A stretch of 64,000 nt of DNA, from assembly GCA_964407695.1 (NCBI GenBank), contig CAYOWQ010000009.1:122722-186721 (forward strand), written 5' to 3'. The DNA comes from CAYOWQ01 sp964407695. GTDB taxonomy: Bacteria > Planctomycetota > Phycisphaerae > Phycisphaerales > SM1A02. The notes under the pieces were generated by a model that was not told the DNA's origin, did no database searches, and saw only the letters and a list, made by a program, of their open reading frames with translations. The translations under genes and the position numbers were made by a program. Positions 1-12,808 of the stretch are shown here, piece after piece (positions within the stretch are counted from its first letter, which is position 1; the number at the start of each line of letters is the position of its first letter).

Positions 1-46
1 GTCAGGCGTGGAACGACAGCGCCTTCAACAACAATCTCGCGAAACC

Positions 47-403
47 TCATGGGGCCTCCTCGGAGTGGGAGCCTGCGCCGTTCCCGATATTGTGGTGGCC
101 GGCTCCATCATGCTTGTGATCGCGAAGTCGGCTCTTGTGATCGGTAAGCTGCCGGACGGACCGATCGGAGGTGAGATCGATGCAGGCGTAGAGATCGTCG
201 TGCTCGGACCGGGCGACAAAATCGCCGTGGTGCTCAACGTCCGTTCGAATCTCGACGCAGTAGCCGTTCTTGACCTTGTCGATAATGACGTCGATGGCCT
301 GAATGCGATCGAAGTAGCGGGGGAGCTTCTCCACCTTCTTTCTCGCGTACGACTCGATGGCAGGGGTGAGCGTCAGGTGCTTTCCGCTGATGTTGATCTG
401 CAT
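47..403 (-). CDS. hpf: Ribosome hibernation promoting factor (HPF/RaiA family, short form)
   Basis: Small ribosome-associated protein that binds the 30S decoding region in slow growth and promotes inactive 70S or 100S ribosomes. The first 95 residues match the HPF/RaiA fold, with the start MQINISGKHLTLTP and the basic segment ESYARKKVEKLPRYF. At about 118 aa it is a short HPF with no C-terminal dimerisation domain; the tail is a low-complexity His/Asp/Gly stretch. I chose the ATG at 403 because a GGAG lies 6 bases upstream and family members begin at this point. An in-frame ATG at 424 would add seven residues (MSILEPS) without a good ribosome site. It follows the DUF502 gene by 48 bases on the same strand and is probably cotranscribed with it. 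Confidence 0.88.
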   Translation of the reverse strand: MQINISGKHLTLTPAIESYARKKVEKLPRYFDRIQAIDVIIDKVKNGYCVEIRTDVEHHGDFVARSEHDDLYACIDLTSDRSVRQLTDHKSRLRDHKHDGAGHHNIGNGAGSHSEEAP

Positions 404-451
404 GGATGGCTCCAGAATTGACATGATGGGAATCGTGAAGAGTTTGGCAAG

Positions 452-1330
452 TCAGTGTCGAGCAACCGGGCGAGCGCCGGGAGCCGTCGATGCCCCCGCC
501 TGCATCTTGGCGGAATGATCCGCCAGGACCGAATCGAGAGACTGGTGTCCGGGCACAAGCACGCCGCCGGAGACCAGGTAACGCACCGCCTCGTCGACCG
601 AGAGGGGGACTTCGATCAGGTCGGCGGCAGAGACCGTGACCGTAAATCCGCTGAATGGCGCCGGCGAACAGGGAACGAACACCGTCACATCAGCCCCGGC
701 GCTCTCGGCGACCGACCGGAGGGCACCTCCCGTGACAAAGCCCAGGGACCAGGTCCCGCGACTCGGAAATTGAACCATCACGACCCGGTTGAACTTGATC
801 GGCTTCTCGTCGCTGAAGATGAAGTCCACCATCTGCTTCACGGAGGGGTAGATCTGCTTGAAGATCGGAACGGAGATGATCACCTTCTCGAAGTACTTCC
901 AGATGCTTCGGCCGACGAAGCCTCCAAGCAAGCGGCCGGCCACATACACGGCCATGATCGCAACAACCAACCCGATCAGGTCCATCATCCAGTTGCCGGC
1001 CCACCATTGCTCGATATTGGTGCGGCGAAGTCGGTAGGTGACGTCGTATTCCGACAGCGTCGGCAGCGTCGACGGCTGTGTGGCAAGAGCCTGCTGGACT
1101 GCTTCAGGCGAGGGATCAAATTTCTTCCCGAGTGTCTCAAAGTAATCCGCCGCACGGGTAAGACCCTCGCGAAGACCCGCGTTGATGGGTTCCGCGATCG
1201 TCGAATCCACGAACCGATAAGCGTAGACAATGATCCAGAGCGTCAGGACGGACGGAAGCAGAACGGCAAGGCCGCGGTAGACGGAGCGCTTGAAATCCGC
1301 GGAGAAACTTCGGTCTTGGGTCTCACCCAT
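452..1330 (-). CDS. DUF502 family inner-membrane protein
   Basis: Membrane protein of the DUF502 family, whose biochemical function is not established. Two hydrophobic segments are visible: residues about 19-39 (YRGLAVLLPSVLTLWIIVYA) and about 117-140 (LIGLVVAIMAVYVAGRLLGG). After the second comes the family core, including SVPIFKQIYPSVKQMVDF and the conserved PCSPAPFSG segment. The extra loop between the two helices (residues 40-115) is longer than in minimal family members. The C-terminus ends in a low-complexity Ala/Gly tail. The gene lies downstream of the rpoC terminator and just upstream of hpf, so it probably heads a two-gene unit. The ATG has no obvious Shine-Dalgarno sequence. Confidence 0.8.
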   Translation of the reverse strand: MGETQDRSFSADFKRSVYRGLAVLLPSVLTLWIIVYAYRFVDSTIAEPINAGLREGLTRAADYFETLGKKFDPSPEAVQQALATQPSTLPTLSEYDVTYRLRRTNIEQWWAGNWMMDLIGLVVAIMAVYVAGRLLGGFVGRSIWKYFEKVIISVPIFKQIYPSVKQMVDFIFSDEKPIKFNRVVMVQFPSRGTWSLGFVTGGALRSVAESAGADVTVFVPCSPAPFSGFTVTVSAADLIEVPLSVDEAVRYLVSGGVLVPGHQSLDSVLADHSAKMQAGASTAPGARPVARH

Positions 1331-1420
1331 GGTTTGCGTGTCGGCTCGATTCAGTCAGGAAGTGTAGGAACGACGAGATCGGCCTTCTAGGCGAGAGTAC
1401 GGCAAGAATTAACGTCGGGG

Positions 1421-1454
1421 AAAAAAATCGGCCGCCCGAATCGGGCAGCCGATT
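1421..1454 (-). terminator. Rho-independent terminator after rpoC
   Basis: Read on the minus strand, an 11-base GC-rich arm (CGGCTGCCCGA) pairs across a two-base centre with CGGGCGGCCG and is followed by a run of seven T. It sits about 30 bases past the rpoC stop. Its stem closely resembles that of the terminator after rplL at 9995-10029. Confidence 0.85.
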
Positions 1455-1482
1455 GATCAACTGTCTGGTTTCGGTCTGAGGA

Positions 1483-5853
<4,371 letters not shown>

Positions 5854-5903
5854 CGTTGAACCCTGTGAGCGGGTGAAGTATCAGGAAAACAAGCAAAGAC
5901 GAA

Positions 5904-8900
5904 TCAGAGGAGGCTACCGGTGTCCAACTGCTGCTTCTCGAGGGTGATGTTCATGCCGAGGCCGCGAATCTCGTGGCAGAGCACATCGAAGACCACGGGC
6001 ATTCCGGCCTGGAGGGTGTTGGTGCCCTTGACCATCGAGTCATAGATCTTCGTTCGACCTTCGACGTCGTCGGATTTCACCGTCAGAAGTTCCTGCAGGA
6101 TGTACGCTGCGCCGTAGGCTTCAAGCGCCCACACTTCCATCTCACCGAAGCGCTGGCCGCCGGTGCGGGCCTTGCCGCCAAGCGGCTGCTGGGTGATCAG
6201 GCTGTATGGACCCGTGGATCGAGCGTGGATCTTGTCATCGACGAGGTGATGCAGCTTCAGGAGGTACATGAAGCCGACAGTCGTCTTCTGATGGAAGGGA
6301 TCGCCGGTACGGCCGTCGTACAACTGCACCTTCCCGCCCCAGGGCATTCGGGCCAGGAGTTCGCGGGGCGTTCCCGGATCCTTGCCCGATTTCTCAAACT
6401 CGGCGAGGCGAGACTCAATCGTGTTGTTTGCTTCGTTGACGCAATCGAAGATCTCCTTTTCGGTGGCGCCGTCGAAGACGGGTGTCACGGCCTGGAAGCC
6501 AAGGACCTGTGCTGCCCAGCCGAGGTGAGTCTCGAGGATCTGGCCGACGTTCATGCGGCTGGGCACGCCCAGCGGATTGAGGAGGATGTCGATCGCGGTG
6601 CCATCTTCAAGGAAGGGCATGTCCTCCTCAGGCACGATTCGGGCAATCACACCCTTGTTGCCGTGACGGCCGGCCATCTTGTCGCCGACCGAGAGGGCAC
6701 GCTTGGTGGCGAGGTAGACCTTCACCATCTCGAGCACTCCCGAGGGAAGCTCGTCGCCGCGCTTCATGTGGGCGAGCTTGCGCTCCTTCTCTTTCTTGAC
6801 GCCTTCGATACGGGGCCAGAACTGGCCGTAGACGCGCTCGCCGTCGGCCTTGGCCTCCTTGGCGCCCTTGACCCACTTGAGATCGAAGTTCTCGATCTGT
6901 TCGAGGATGACTTCGGGAATATCGCTGGCGCCGACCTTCTGGCGGGTTGACGGGTCGACCATCTCGGTGCCGATGGCGCGATTGATCTCGGCGACCATCT
7001 GCTTGAAGAGACCGATGGCCTTCTCATCCATCAGGTCTTCAAAGGCGGTGAGATCCTTCTTGAGCTGCTTCTTCTGGTCCTCGGTCATGTGAAGCCGACG
7101 CGAGAACCGGCGAGCACCGATCACAATGCCTTCGGTTCCGGCCGGCACTTCGAGCGAGTCGTTCTTCACATCCTCGCCGGCGCGACCGAAGATCGCGTGC
7201 AGCAGTTTCTCTTCCGGAGACAACTCACTCTTGGACTTCGGGCTGACCTTGCCGACGAGGATGTCGCCGGGGCCGACACGGGCGCCGATTCGGATGACGC
7301 CGTTCTCATCGAGATTCTTGAGAGCCTTCTCGGAAACATTGGGAATGTCGCGGGTGAATTCCTCGCGTCCGAGCTTGGTCTCTCGAATTTCGACGTCGAA
7401 CGATTCGATGTGGATTGAGGTGAAGACGTCATCCTTCACAAGACGCTCGTTGATCACGATGGCGTCTTCGAAGTTGTAGCCGTCGAATGTATTGAACGCG
7501 ACCAGCACGTTCTTTCCGATCGACAACTCGCCCTGCAGCGTGCTGGCGCCGTCGGCGATGATGTCACCGGCCTTCACCTTCTGGCCGGGCTTGACGATCG
7601 GCCGCTGGTTCTGGCAGGTCCGTTCATTCAGCCCGACAAACTTGCGAAGGACGTACTCGTCGGCATTGTCGATGATGACCCGTTCGGCGTCGACGAAGGT
7701 GACGGTGCCGCCGCGGCGAGCCTTGATGATCATGCCGCAGAACCCGCCGACGACCTTCTCCATGCCGGTGGCGACGCAGGGCGGTGTTGTCTTGATGAGG
7801 GGCACGGCCTGCCGCTGCATGTTGGAACCCATCAAGGCGCGGTTGGCGTCGTCGTGCTCGAGGAACGGAATGAGCGAGGCCGAGACGCCGACAATCTGCT
7901 TCGGGGAGATGTCAACAAATTGCACCTCGCCGGACCCGACCTGATTGAGATCACCGTCGATTCGAGCGAGGACCGAGCCCGACGGAAGCCGACCATGCTC
8001 GTCGAGCATGTCGCTCGTCGCAAGAACGGCCTTGAGTTCCTCGTCAGCGCGGAGGGGAACAACCTTGCCGGTCAGCTTGCCGCCCTTCACTTCGCGATAC
8101 GGCGTCAGCAGGAAGCCGTATTCATCGATTTCGGCATAGATGCCCAGGGAGGCAATGAGGCCGATGTTGGTGCCTTCAGGCGTCTCAATCGGGCAGATGC
8201 GGCCGTAGTGGGAGATATGCACGTCACGAACTTCGAACCCTGCGCGCTTGCGATTGAGACCGCCGGGGCCGAGCGCCGAGAGACGACGTTCGTGCACCAG
8301 CATCGACAGGGGGTTGGTCTGATCGACCACCTGCGAGAGTTCGCTGCGTCCAAAGAAGAACTCGATGGCGCTGGAAATCGACTTGGAGTTGACGAGGTCG
8401 GCAATCTTGGCGAGTTCGTCAGGGTCCTTGACGCTCATGCGCTCCTGCACGGTGCGCTTCAACTTCAGGAAGCCCTTGCGCATCTCTTCGCAGGCGAGTT
8501 CGTCCAGGGTCCTCAGCCGGCGATTCCCGAGGTGGTCGATATCGTCCACGTGGGCGCCCTTGACCTTGCCTCGCAGGTTCATCATGTAGCGGATGACTTC
8601 AAGGAAGTCCTCGGCCCGGATATGCATGATGCTCTCCGGGACCTCCATGTTGAACTTGCGGTTGATGCGGAATCGACCGACGCGGCCCAGGCGGTAGCGG
8701 TTCTCGTCGAAGAACTTCTCCTTGAAGAGCGCACGGGCTTTGTCAACCTGGGGGGGGTTGCCCGGGCGCAGGCGGCCGTAGATCTTGAGGAGTGCGGCCT
8801 GATGCTCGTTCACCTCTGCGAGGAAGTCGAGGCGTTCCTCCGCGAGGGTGTTGAGGATCAAGGGATCGACGCCGCTGGCGATGACGCGGATGGTCTTGAG

Positions 8901-9764
8901 ATCCGACGCCGAAATCGCTTCGATCGCGTCGCCGATCTGCGCACCGACGCGGCAGAGCTCTTCGCCCGTGTCCTGATCAACGATGAGTTCCGCCGAGTAG
9001 TGGTCGGGCTTGAGTTTTTCGACCTTGACATCCTCAACGTCATAGAAAAGCGAGAGGAGCCCGTCGGACGTGGAGAACTTCTCCGCCTGCAAGCGAAGAG
9101 CATTCTTTTTCTTCTCGTCCTTCTCCTTGTCCATCTGCTCGTAGAGCGGGAGAGCCAGGGCCCGGAGGAACGTCGTGGCAGCGAGCTTGGTCGACTGGTC
9201 GATCCGCATCGCCAGGACGTCCTTCTTGGTGACTTCAAGCTCGATCCAGGAGCCGCGCTCGGGGATGACGCGGGCCGAGTGCAGCGGGCGGTCGCCGAAT
9301 GAAGAGACAATTGAGAAGTCGACGCCGGGTGAGCGGTGGAGCTGGCTGACGATGACACGCTCAGCGCCATTGACGATGAATTCGCCGCCGCCCATCATGA
9401 TGGGGATCTCGCCGAGGTAGATCTCCTCCTCGGGGATCTCGTCCACGCCTTCGCGGCGAAGGCGGACCCGAACCCGGAACGGCATTCCATAGGTCAGCCG
9501 AAGTTCGCGGCATTCGTCAGGGGTGTATCGGGCCTCTTCCAGCGAGTACGAGATGTACTCGAGCTTCATCTTTCCGTCGTAGGATTCAATCGGAAAGACC
9601 TCGCGGAGCAGGGCCTCGAGGCCGATGGTTGGCTCGCGCGTGGCGGAGGTTTTGTCATACTGCAGGAATTTCTCGTACGCGTACTGCTGCACACGGGTCA
9701 GCACCGGCACGGGAATCGCGTCGCCGCGCTTCGAGAAGTTTCGGACGTTGGTATCAGTCGCCAT
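5904..9764 (-). CDS. rpoB: DNA-directed RNA polymerase subunit beta
   Basis: Second catalytic subunit of RNA polymerase, 1286 aa. The rifampicin-binding region is readable (SELSQVVDQTNPLSMLVHE, then RRLSALGPGGLNRKRAGFEV), as are the conserved GRHGNKGVI motif and the C-terminal clamp contact region. The equivalents of E. coli Gln513, Asp516, His526 and Ser531 are present; the Asn518 equivalent is Thr. I chose the ATG at 9764 (MATDTNVRNFSKRGD) because GAGGTG lies six bases upstream. A TTG at 9791 would add nine residues without support. The gene is separated from rplL by a terminator and an AT-rich stretch, so it probably has its own promoter. Confidence 0.97.
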   Translation of the reverse strand: MATDTNVRNFSKRGDAIPVPVLTRVQQYAYEKFLQYDKTSATREPTIGLEALLREVFPIESYDGKMKLEYISYSLEEARYTPDECRELRLTYGMPFRVRVRLRREGVDEIPEEEIYLGEIPIMMGGGEFIVNGAERVIVSQLHRSPGVDFSIVSSFGDRPLHSARVIPERGSWIELEVTKKDVLAMRIDQSTKLAATTFLRALALPLYEQMDKEKDEKKKNALRLQAEKFSTSDGLLSLFYDVEDVKVEKLKPDHYSAELIVDQDTGEELCRVGAQIGDAIEAISASDLKTIRVIASGVDPLILNTLAEERLDFLAEVNEHQAALLKIYGRLRPGNPPQVDKARALFKEKFFDENRYRLGRVGRFRINRKFNMEVPESIMHIRAEDFLEVIRYMMNLRGKVKGAHVDDIDHLGNRRLRTLDELACEEMRKGFLKLKRTVQERMSVKDPDELAKIADLVNSKSISSAIEFFFGRSELSQVVDQTNPLSMLVHERRLSALGPGGLNRKRAGFEVRDVHISHYGRICPIETPEGTNIGLIASLGIYAEIDEYGFLLTPYREVKGGKLTGKVVPLRADEELKAVLATSDMLDEHGRLPSGSVLARIDGDLNQVGSGEVQFVDISPKQIVGVSASLIPFLEHDDANRALMGSNMQRQAVPLIKTTPPCVATGMEKVVGGFCGMIIKARRGGTVTFVDAERVIIDNADEYVLRKFVGLNERTCQNQRPIVKPGQKVKAGDIIADGASTLQGELSIGKNVLVAFNTFDGYNFEDAIVINERLVKDDVFTSIHIESFDVEIRETKLGREEFTRDIPNVSEKALKNLDENGVIRIGARVGPGDILVGKVSPKSKSELSPEEKLLHAIFGRAGEDVKNDSLEVPAGTEGIVIGARRFSRRLHMTEDQKKQLKKDLTAFEDLMDEKAIGLFKQMVAEINRAIGTEMVDPSTRQKVGASDIPEVILEQIENFDLKWVKGAKEAKADGERVYGQFWPRIEGVKKEKERKLAHMKRGDELPSGVLEMVKVYLATKRALSVGDKMAGRHGNKGVIARIVPEEDMPFLEDGTAIDILLNPLGVPSRMNVGQILETHLGWAAQVLGFQAVTPVFDGATEKEIFDCVNEANNTIESRLAEFEKSGKDPGTPRELLARMPWGGKVQLYDGRTGDPFHQKTTVGFMYLLKLHHLVDDKIHARSTGPYSLITQQPLGGKARTGGQRFGEMEVWALEAYGAAYILQELLTVKSDDVEGRTKIYDSMVKGTNTLQAGMPVVFDVLCHEIRGLGMNITLEKQQLDTGSLL

Positions 9765-9903
9765 CCAGTTCACCTCATCTTGTGACGGCAAAAACGTCCT
9801 CCGGGCGGATTCGCCATCGATGACGACATGACAACGTCATCGCGCGTACGCTCGCCCGTGGGACAATTTTCTTGAATTTCAGTTCATCGCCGCCAAGCAC
9901 CGC

Positions 9904-9932
9904 AGTGTATCGCGGTCCGAAACGATGAACAA
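9904..9932 (-). promoter_or_regulatory. Candidate sigma-70-type promoter for rpoBC
   Basis: On the minus strand TTGTTC (9927-9932) is followed by a 17-base spacer and TACACT (9904-9909). It lies in a locally AT-rich stretch between the rplL terminator and rpoB, about 140 bases before the rpoB ATG. Each hexamer matches consensus at only 3-4 positions, so support comes from spacing and context. Confidence 0.4.
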
Positions 9933-9934
9933 TG

Positions 9935-9946
9935 CCATTTAAATGG
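9935..9946. promoter_or_regulatory. Perfect 12-bp palindrome upstream of the candidate rpoB promoter
   Basis: CCATTTAAATGG is a perfect palindrome two bases upstream of the candidate -35 element of rpoBC. It could be an operator half-pair or simply part of an AT-rich upstream element. No binding protein can be assigned. Confidence 0.25.
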
Positions 9947-9994
9947 AAAATTGGGAAAAATCTTCAAGTTTTTGCTTGCACCCAAACAAAATTC

Positions 9995-10029
9995 AAAAAG
10001 GCTGCCCGGGAATCGGGCAGCCTTTTTTT
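9995..10029 (-). terminator. Strong, probably bidirectional terminator between rplL and rpoB
   Basis: GGCTGCCCG pairs with CGGGCAGCC around a short centre. The stem is flanked by five A on one side and seven T on the other (plus-strand view), so it has a U-tract in both directions. It starts about 40 bases past the rplL stop. The stem resembles the rpoC terminator at 1421-1454. Confidence 0.88.
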
Positions 10030-10069
10030 GAACGGTTGATCCTGATCGGCCCCTTGGGGCCAAAGCGGA

Positions 10070-10477
10070 TTACTTGATCTCGACGGTAGCGCCGGCTTCC
10101 TCGAGCTTGGCCTTGAGGGCGTCGGCGTCGGCCTTGGAAACCTTCTCCTTGATGGCCTTGCCGCCCGCATCCACAAGGTCCTTTGCCTCCTTGAGGCCGA
10201 GGCCGGTAGCTTCGCGGACAACCTTGATGACCTGGATCTTCTTGTCGCCGCCAGACTTGAGGATGACGTCAAACTCGGTCTGCTCGGCCGCCTTGGCCGC
10301 ACCGCCGCCGTCGCCACCGCCCGGACCGGCCATCATGACCGCGCCGCCCGCGGCGGGCTCAATGCCGTATTTCTCCTTCATGTAGTCTGCAAGGTCGACC
10401 GCCTCCTTGAGAGTGAGGCCGGCAATCTTGTCGCCGAGGTCGGTGATTTTTGCTTCAAAGGTCTTGGTATCTGCCAT
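10070..10477 (-). CDS. rplL: 50S ribosomal protein L7/L12
   Basis: Stalk protein of the large subunit that recruits translation factors. It has 135 aa: an N-terminal dimerisation part (LTLKEAVDLADYMKEKYGI), an Ala/Gly-rich hinge with two long glycine runs (about residues 43-60), and the C-terminal factor-binding domain (EFDVILKSGGDKKIQVIKVV, then GLGLKEAKDLV). The hinge is richer in glycine than in E. coli. The ATG has a clear AGGAG ribosome site. It follows rplJ after about 107 bases and is the last gene before the 9995-10029 terminator. Confidence 0.97.
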   Translation of the reverse strand: MADTKTFEAKITDLGDKIAGLTLKEAVDLADYMKEKYGIEPAAGGAVMMAGPGGGDGGGAAKAAEQTEFDVILKSGGDKKIQVIKVVREATGLGLKEAKDLVDAGGKAIKEKVSKADADALKAKLEEAGATVEIK

Positions 10478-10584
10478 CTCGAACTACTCCTTGGATGTCG
10501 CGTCTGAGTGGGGCGGCACGCGCCGCCATTAACCCGTGTGGGCCAGTCAATTCGCGGAATCGTGATCGAAAAAAACTGAATCGC

Positions 10585-11130
10585 TCAAGAAACCGGGGCG
10601 ATAGTTTCGCCCTTCTCGAGTCGTGTCTGAATCTCCTTGATGACGCCCAGTATCCGGCCACCCGGACCCTTGGCACCGCCGACGACCTTGCCACCCGGCG
10701 AGAGCGCCAGCGTCACAACCCGTGCCTGTGCCTCTTCCCGCGTGGGGAAGGTGCTTAATCGCTTTACCCCCGCGTCGCCGTCGAAATACTCGCCGTCAAG
10801 CACCGCACCTCGAAGCGCGAGTTTTTCGACCTTGCGGGCCCAGCGAACGAGTTCGCGGGCGATGTCGACCACGGTTCCACTGCCATAGGCAATGGCTGCC
10901 GGACCGTTGAGTGCCGGCGAAAGCAGTTCCAGGGCGGTTCCCGTGAACGCTCTCTTGGCCAAGGCATTCTTCACCACGGTGACGCGAATGTTCTTCTCGC
11001 GGAGGCTGTGGCGAAGCCCAGTGGTTTCTTTCCCGGACAGGCCTCGAATTTCGATCACCAGCGCGCCTTCGAGCTCGCCGAATCGCTTCTTGTACTCTTC
11101 AATGATCATGCCTTTGACTGGCTTGCTCAT
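10585..11130 (-). CDS. rplJ: 50S ribosomal protein L10
   Basis: Base of the ribosomal stalk; binds 23S rRNA and anchors the L7/L12 dimers. It has 181 aa, with the family core EYKKRFGELEGALVIEIRGL and KNIRVTVVKNALAKRAF. The C-terminal helical region that carries the L12 dimers ends in IQTRLEKGETIAPVS. The gene starts only 24 bases after the rplA stop, so the long leader that serves as the L10 translational operator in E. coli is not present at this position. Confidence 0.96.
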   Translation of the reverse strand: MSKPVKGMIIEEYKKRFGELEGALVIEIRGLSGKETTGLRHSLREKNIRVTVVKNALAKRAFTGTALELLSPALNGPAAIAYGSGTVVDIARELVRWARKVEKLALRGAVLDGEYFDGDAGVKRLSTFPTREEAQARVVTLALSPGGKVVGGAKGPGGRILGVIKEIQTRLEKGETIAPVS

Positions 11131-11154
11131 GGTGTTGCTCCTGCAGGCGTGGCC

Positions 11155-11835
11155 TTAGACGGCAATCTGAATGCCCGGGGTCATGGTGGCGCTGAGAACG
11201 CACTTCTTAATGTACGTACCCTTTGAGGACGCCGGTTTAATGCGGTGAATTGTGGCAATGAACGCTTCAAGATTGGAGAGCAGGTCGGTTTCCGGGAAGC
11301 TCATCTTGCCAATGACGCAGTGAACATTTCCGCCATCGTCATTTCGATATTCCTGCTTGCCGGCGGCGTATTCCTTGACGGCGTCGATCACGTTGGGGGT
11401 GACGGTGCCGGCCTTCGGCGAAGGCATCAGGCCCTTGGGACCAAGCACCTTTCCGAGCTTGGAGATCACTCGCATCATGTCGGGCGACGCGATCGCCACG
11501 TCAAAATCCGTCCAGCCGCCTTCCACCTTGGCAACCAATTCGTCCGATCCCGCTTCGATCGCGCCTGCCCCCTTCGCCGCGGCGACCTTGTCCGCCCCGC
11601 AGAAGCAGATGACCTTCGCGGTCTTTCCAATGCCCTTGGGCAATGAGATTGAGCCGCGAATAGTCTGATCGGCCTGCTTGGGATCGATTCCAAGATTCAC
11701 GACGACGTTGACGGTCTGGTCGAACTTCGTGCCCTTGAATTTCTTCAGTGTCTTCACGGCGTCGGCCATCGACTGCGGGTCTTTGGGAGCCATGGCCTGA
11801 TTGGTCTTGTTTCGCTTGGAGATATATCGAGACAT
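11155..11835 (-). CDS. rplA: 50S ribosomal protein L1
   Basis: L1 stalk protein and, in many bacteria, translational repressor of its own operon. The 226-aa sequence has the two-domain L1 signature with KFDQTVNVVVNLGIDPKQAD, RGSISLPKGIGK, and GKVLGPKGLMPSPKAGTVT. The N-terminus has a slightly extended basic segment (MSRYISKRNKTNQAMAPKDP); an internal ATG could also be the start, but the upstream one keeps the normal 18-base spacing to rplK. It is cotranscribed with rplK, rplJ and rplL. Confidence 0.96.
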   Translation of the reverse strand: MSRYISKRNKTNQAMAPKDPQSMADAVKTLKKFKGTKFDQTVNVVVNLGIDPKQADQTIRGSISLPKGIGKTAKVICFCGADKVAAAKGAGAIEAGSDELVAKVEGGWTDFDVAIASPDMMRVISKLGKVLGPKGLMPSPKAGTVTPNVIDAVKEYAAGKQEYRNDDGGNVHCVIGKMSFPETDLLSNLEAFIATIHRIKPASSKGTYIKKCVLSATMTPGIQIAV

Positions 11836-11853
11836 TTCAGTGATTCTCCAGAT

Positions 11854-12279
11854 TCAGGCTTCCACCGTGACACCCATGGAACGCGCGGTGCCGGCGATGA
11901 CCTTCATGGCCGCTTCGACGCTTCCTGAATTCAGGTCTTTCAACTTCTCTTCGGCGATCTTGCGAAGTTGTGCCTGAGTGATCGTTCCAACCTTGTTGGT
12001 ATTGGGTTGACCCGATCCTTTTTCAATCTTCGCCGCTTCGGCTATCAAGACAGACGCCGGAGACGTCTTGATCTCAAATTCGAAGCTACGGTCGTGATAG
12101 ACCGTGATCACGCATCCAACGACCTTGCCGGCCAATTCCCGGGTTCGTTCGTTGAACTGCTGAATAAATTGACCGGGATTGACGCCGTTGGCGCCCAAGG
12201 CCGGACCGATCGGCGGAGCCGGAGTCGCCTTGCCGCCCGGAGCCATGATCTTGAATTGTTTGACAACCTTTTTGGCCAT
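11854..12279 (-). CDS. rplK: 50S ribosomal protein L11
   Basis: Binds the GTPase-associated region of 23S rRNA. It has 141 aa, the usual length, with the N-terminal PGGKATPAPPIGPALGANGV, IQQFNERTRELAGKVV, and the C-terminal rRNA-binding domain ending in GTARSMGVTVEA. It heads the rplK-rplA-rplJ-rplL unit behind a good promoter candidate at 12381-12408. In many bacteria secE and nusG precede rplK; here the divergent rpsR gene does. Confidence 0.97.
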   Translation of the reverse strand: MAKKVVKQFKIMAPGGKATPAPPIGPALGANGVNPGQFIQQFNERTRELAGKVVGCVITVYHDRSFEFEIKTSPASVLIAEAAKIEKGSGQPNTNKVGTITQAQLRKIAEEKLKDLNSGSVEAAMKVIAGTARSMGVTVEA

Positions 12280-12380
12280 GTGTTTTCAACCTCCCACCGC
12301 GGCCGGGCCTTGGCCCGCATCGCTGTCTCGGCCTGAGTCAGCAACCGCAGTAGTCAAAACGGTTCCAGAATGAGGGGGAT

Positions 12381-12408
12381 AGTCTATCAAGCTTTGATTC
12401 CGGGTCAA
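12381..12408 (-). promoter_or_regulatory. Promoter for rplKAJL
   Basis: On the minus strand TTGACC (12403-12408), a 16-base spacer and TAGACT (12381-12386). The -35 matches consensus at 5 of 6 and the -10 at 4 of 6. It lies about 100 bases upstream of the rplK ATG, leaving a leader long enough for L1-type regulation. Confidence 0.6.
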
Positions 12409-12415
12409 GGTCGCC

Positions 12416-12444
12416 TTGCGGAATCGCTCCCTTGACGCTACCCT
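12416..12444 (+). promoter_or_regulatory. Weak promoter candidate for rpsR
   Basis: TTGCGG (12416-12421), a 17-base spacer and TACCCT (12439-12444), about 80 bases before the rpsR ATG. Spacing is right but each hexamer matches at only about three positions, so this is tentative. Confidence 0.25.
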
Positions 12445-12524
12445 GATCGATTCGTCGCCCTCTCTGGATGGAGGGCTGCCCCGGCAACCGTGACGAGTCC
12501 CTTTGTGGACGCAGGAATCAACAG

Positions 12525-12758
12525 ATGGCTCAGTTTCAGTCTCAATTTGGTGCTCCGCAGCGAGCTGAAGGGATCGATCCGAAGGTGGCGATCGATTACA
12601 AGAACGTCGATGAGCTCCGCAAGATGCTGACGCCCAATGGTCGTATCTACGGCCGCAAGCGCCTGAGTTCATCCGCCCGAGCCCAGCGAGAAATCTGCAA
12701 GGCCATCAAGCGAGCCCGATACATGGCGCTGCTTCCCTATACCGACGCCACGCTCTAG
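12525..12758 (+). CDS. rpsR: 30S ribosomal protein S18
   Basis: Small-subunit platform protein that partners S6. The 77-residue product contains the S18 core IDYKNVDELRKMLTPNGRIY, followed by GRKRLSSSARAQREICKAIK and RARYMALLPYT. The ATG at 12525 has an AGGA about nine bases upstream. A longer in-frame reading from 12468 lacks family similarity in its extra residues. The gene is monocistronic here, rather than lying beside rpsF, ssb and rplI as is common. Confidence 0.92.
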   Translation: MAQFQSQFGAPQRAEGIDPKVAIDYKNVDELRKMLTPNGRIYGRKRLSSSARAQREICKAIKRARYMALLPYTDATL

Positions 12759-12808
12759 TCGCAGGCATTGGCCGAATTCGTCAGGCACCCCGGGAGGTGC
12801 AAGCGAAC

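Noticed and set aside
7854..9302. 482-codon open frame on the plus strand
   Set aside because: It lies antisense to rpoB, its product is low-complexity and unlike any family, and GC-rich codon bias opens such frames opposite real genes.
11131..11154. L10(L12)4 autoregulatory leader before rplJ
   Set aside because: Only 24 bases separate rplA and rplJ, too short for the known structured leader.
12759..12808. Hairpin between rpsR and rpiB (GCACC pairing with GGTGC)
   Set aside because: Only a five-base main stem with an internal loop and no U-tract; too weak to call a terminator.
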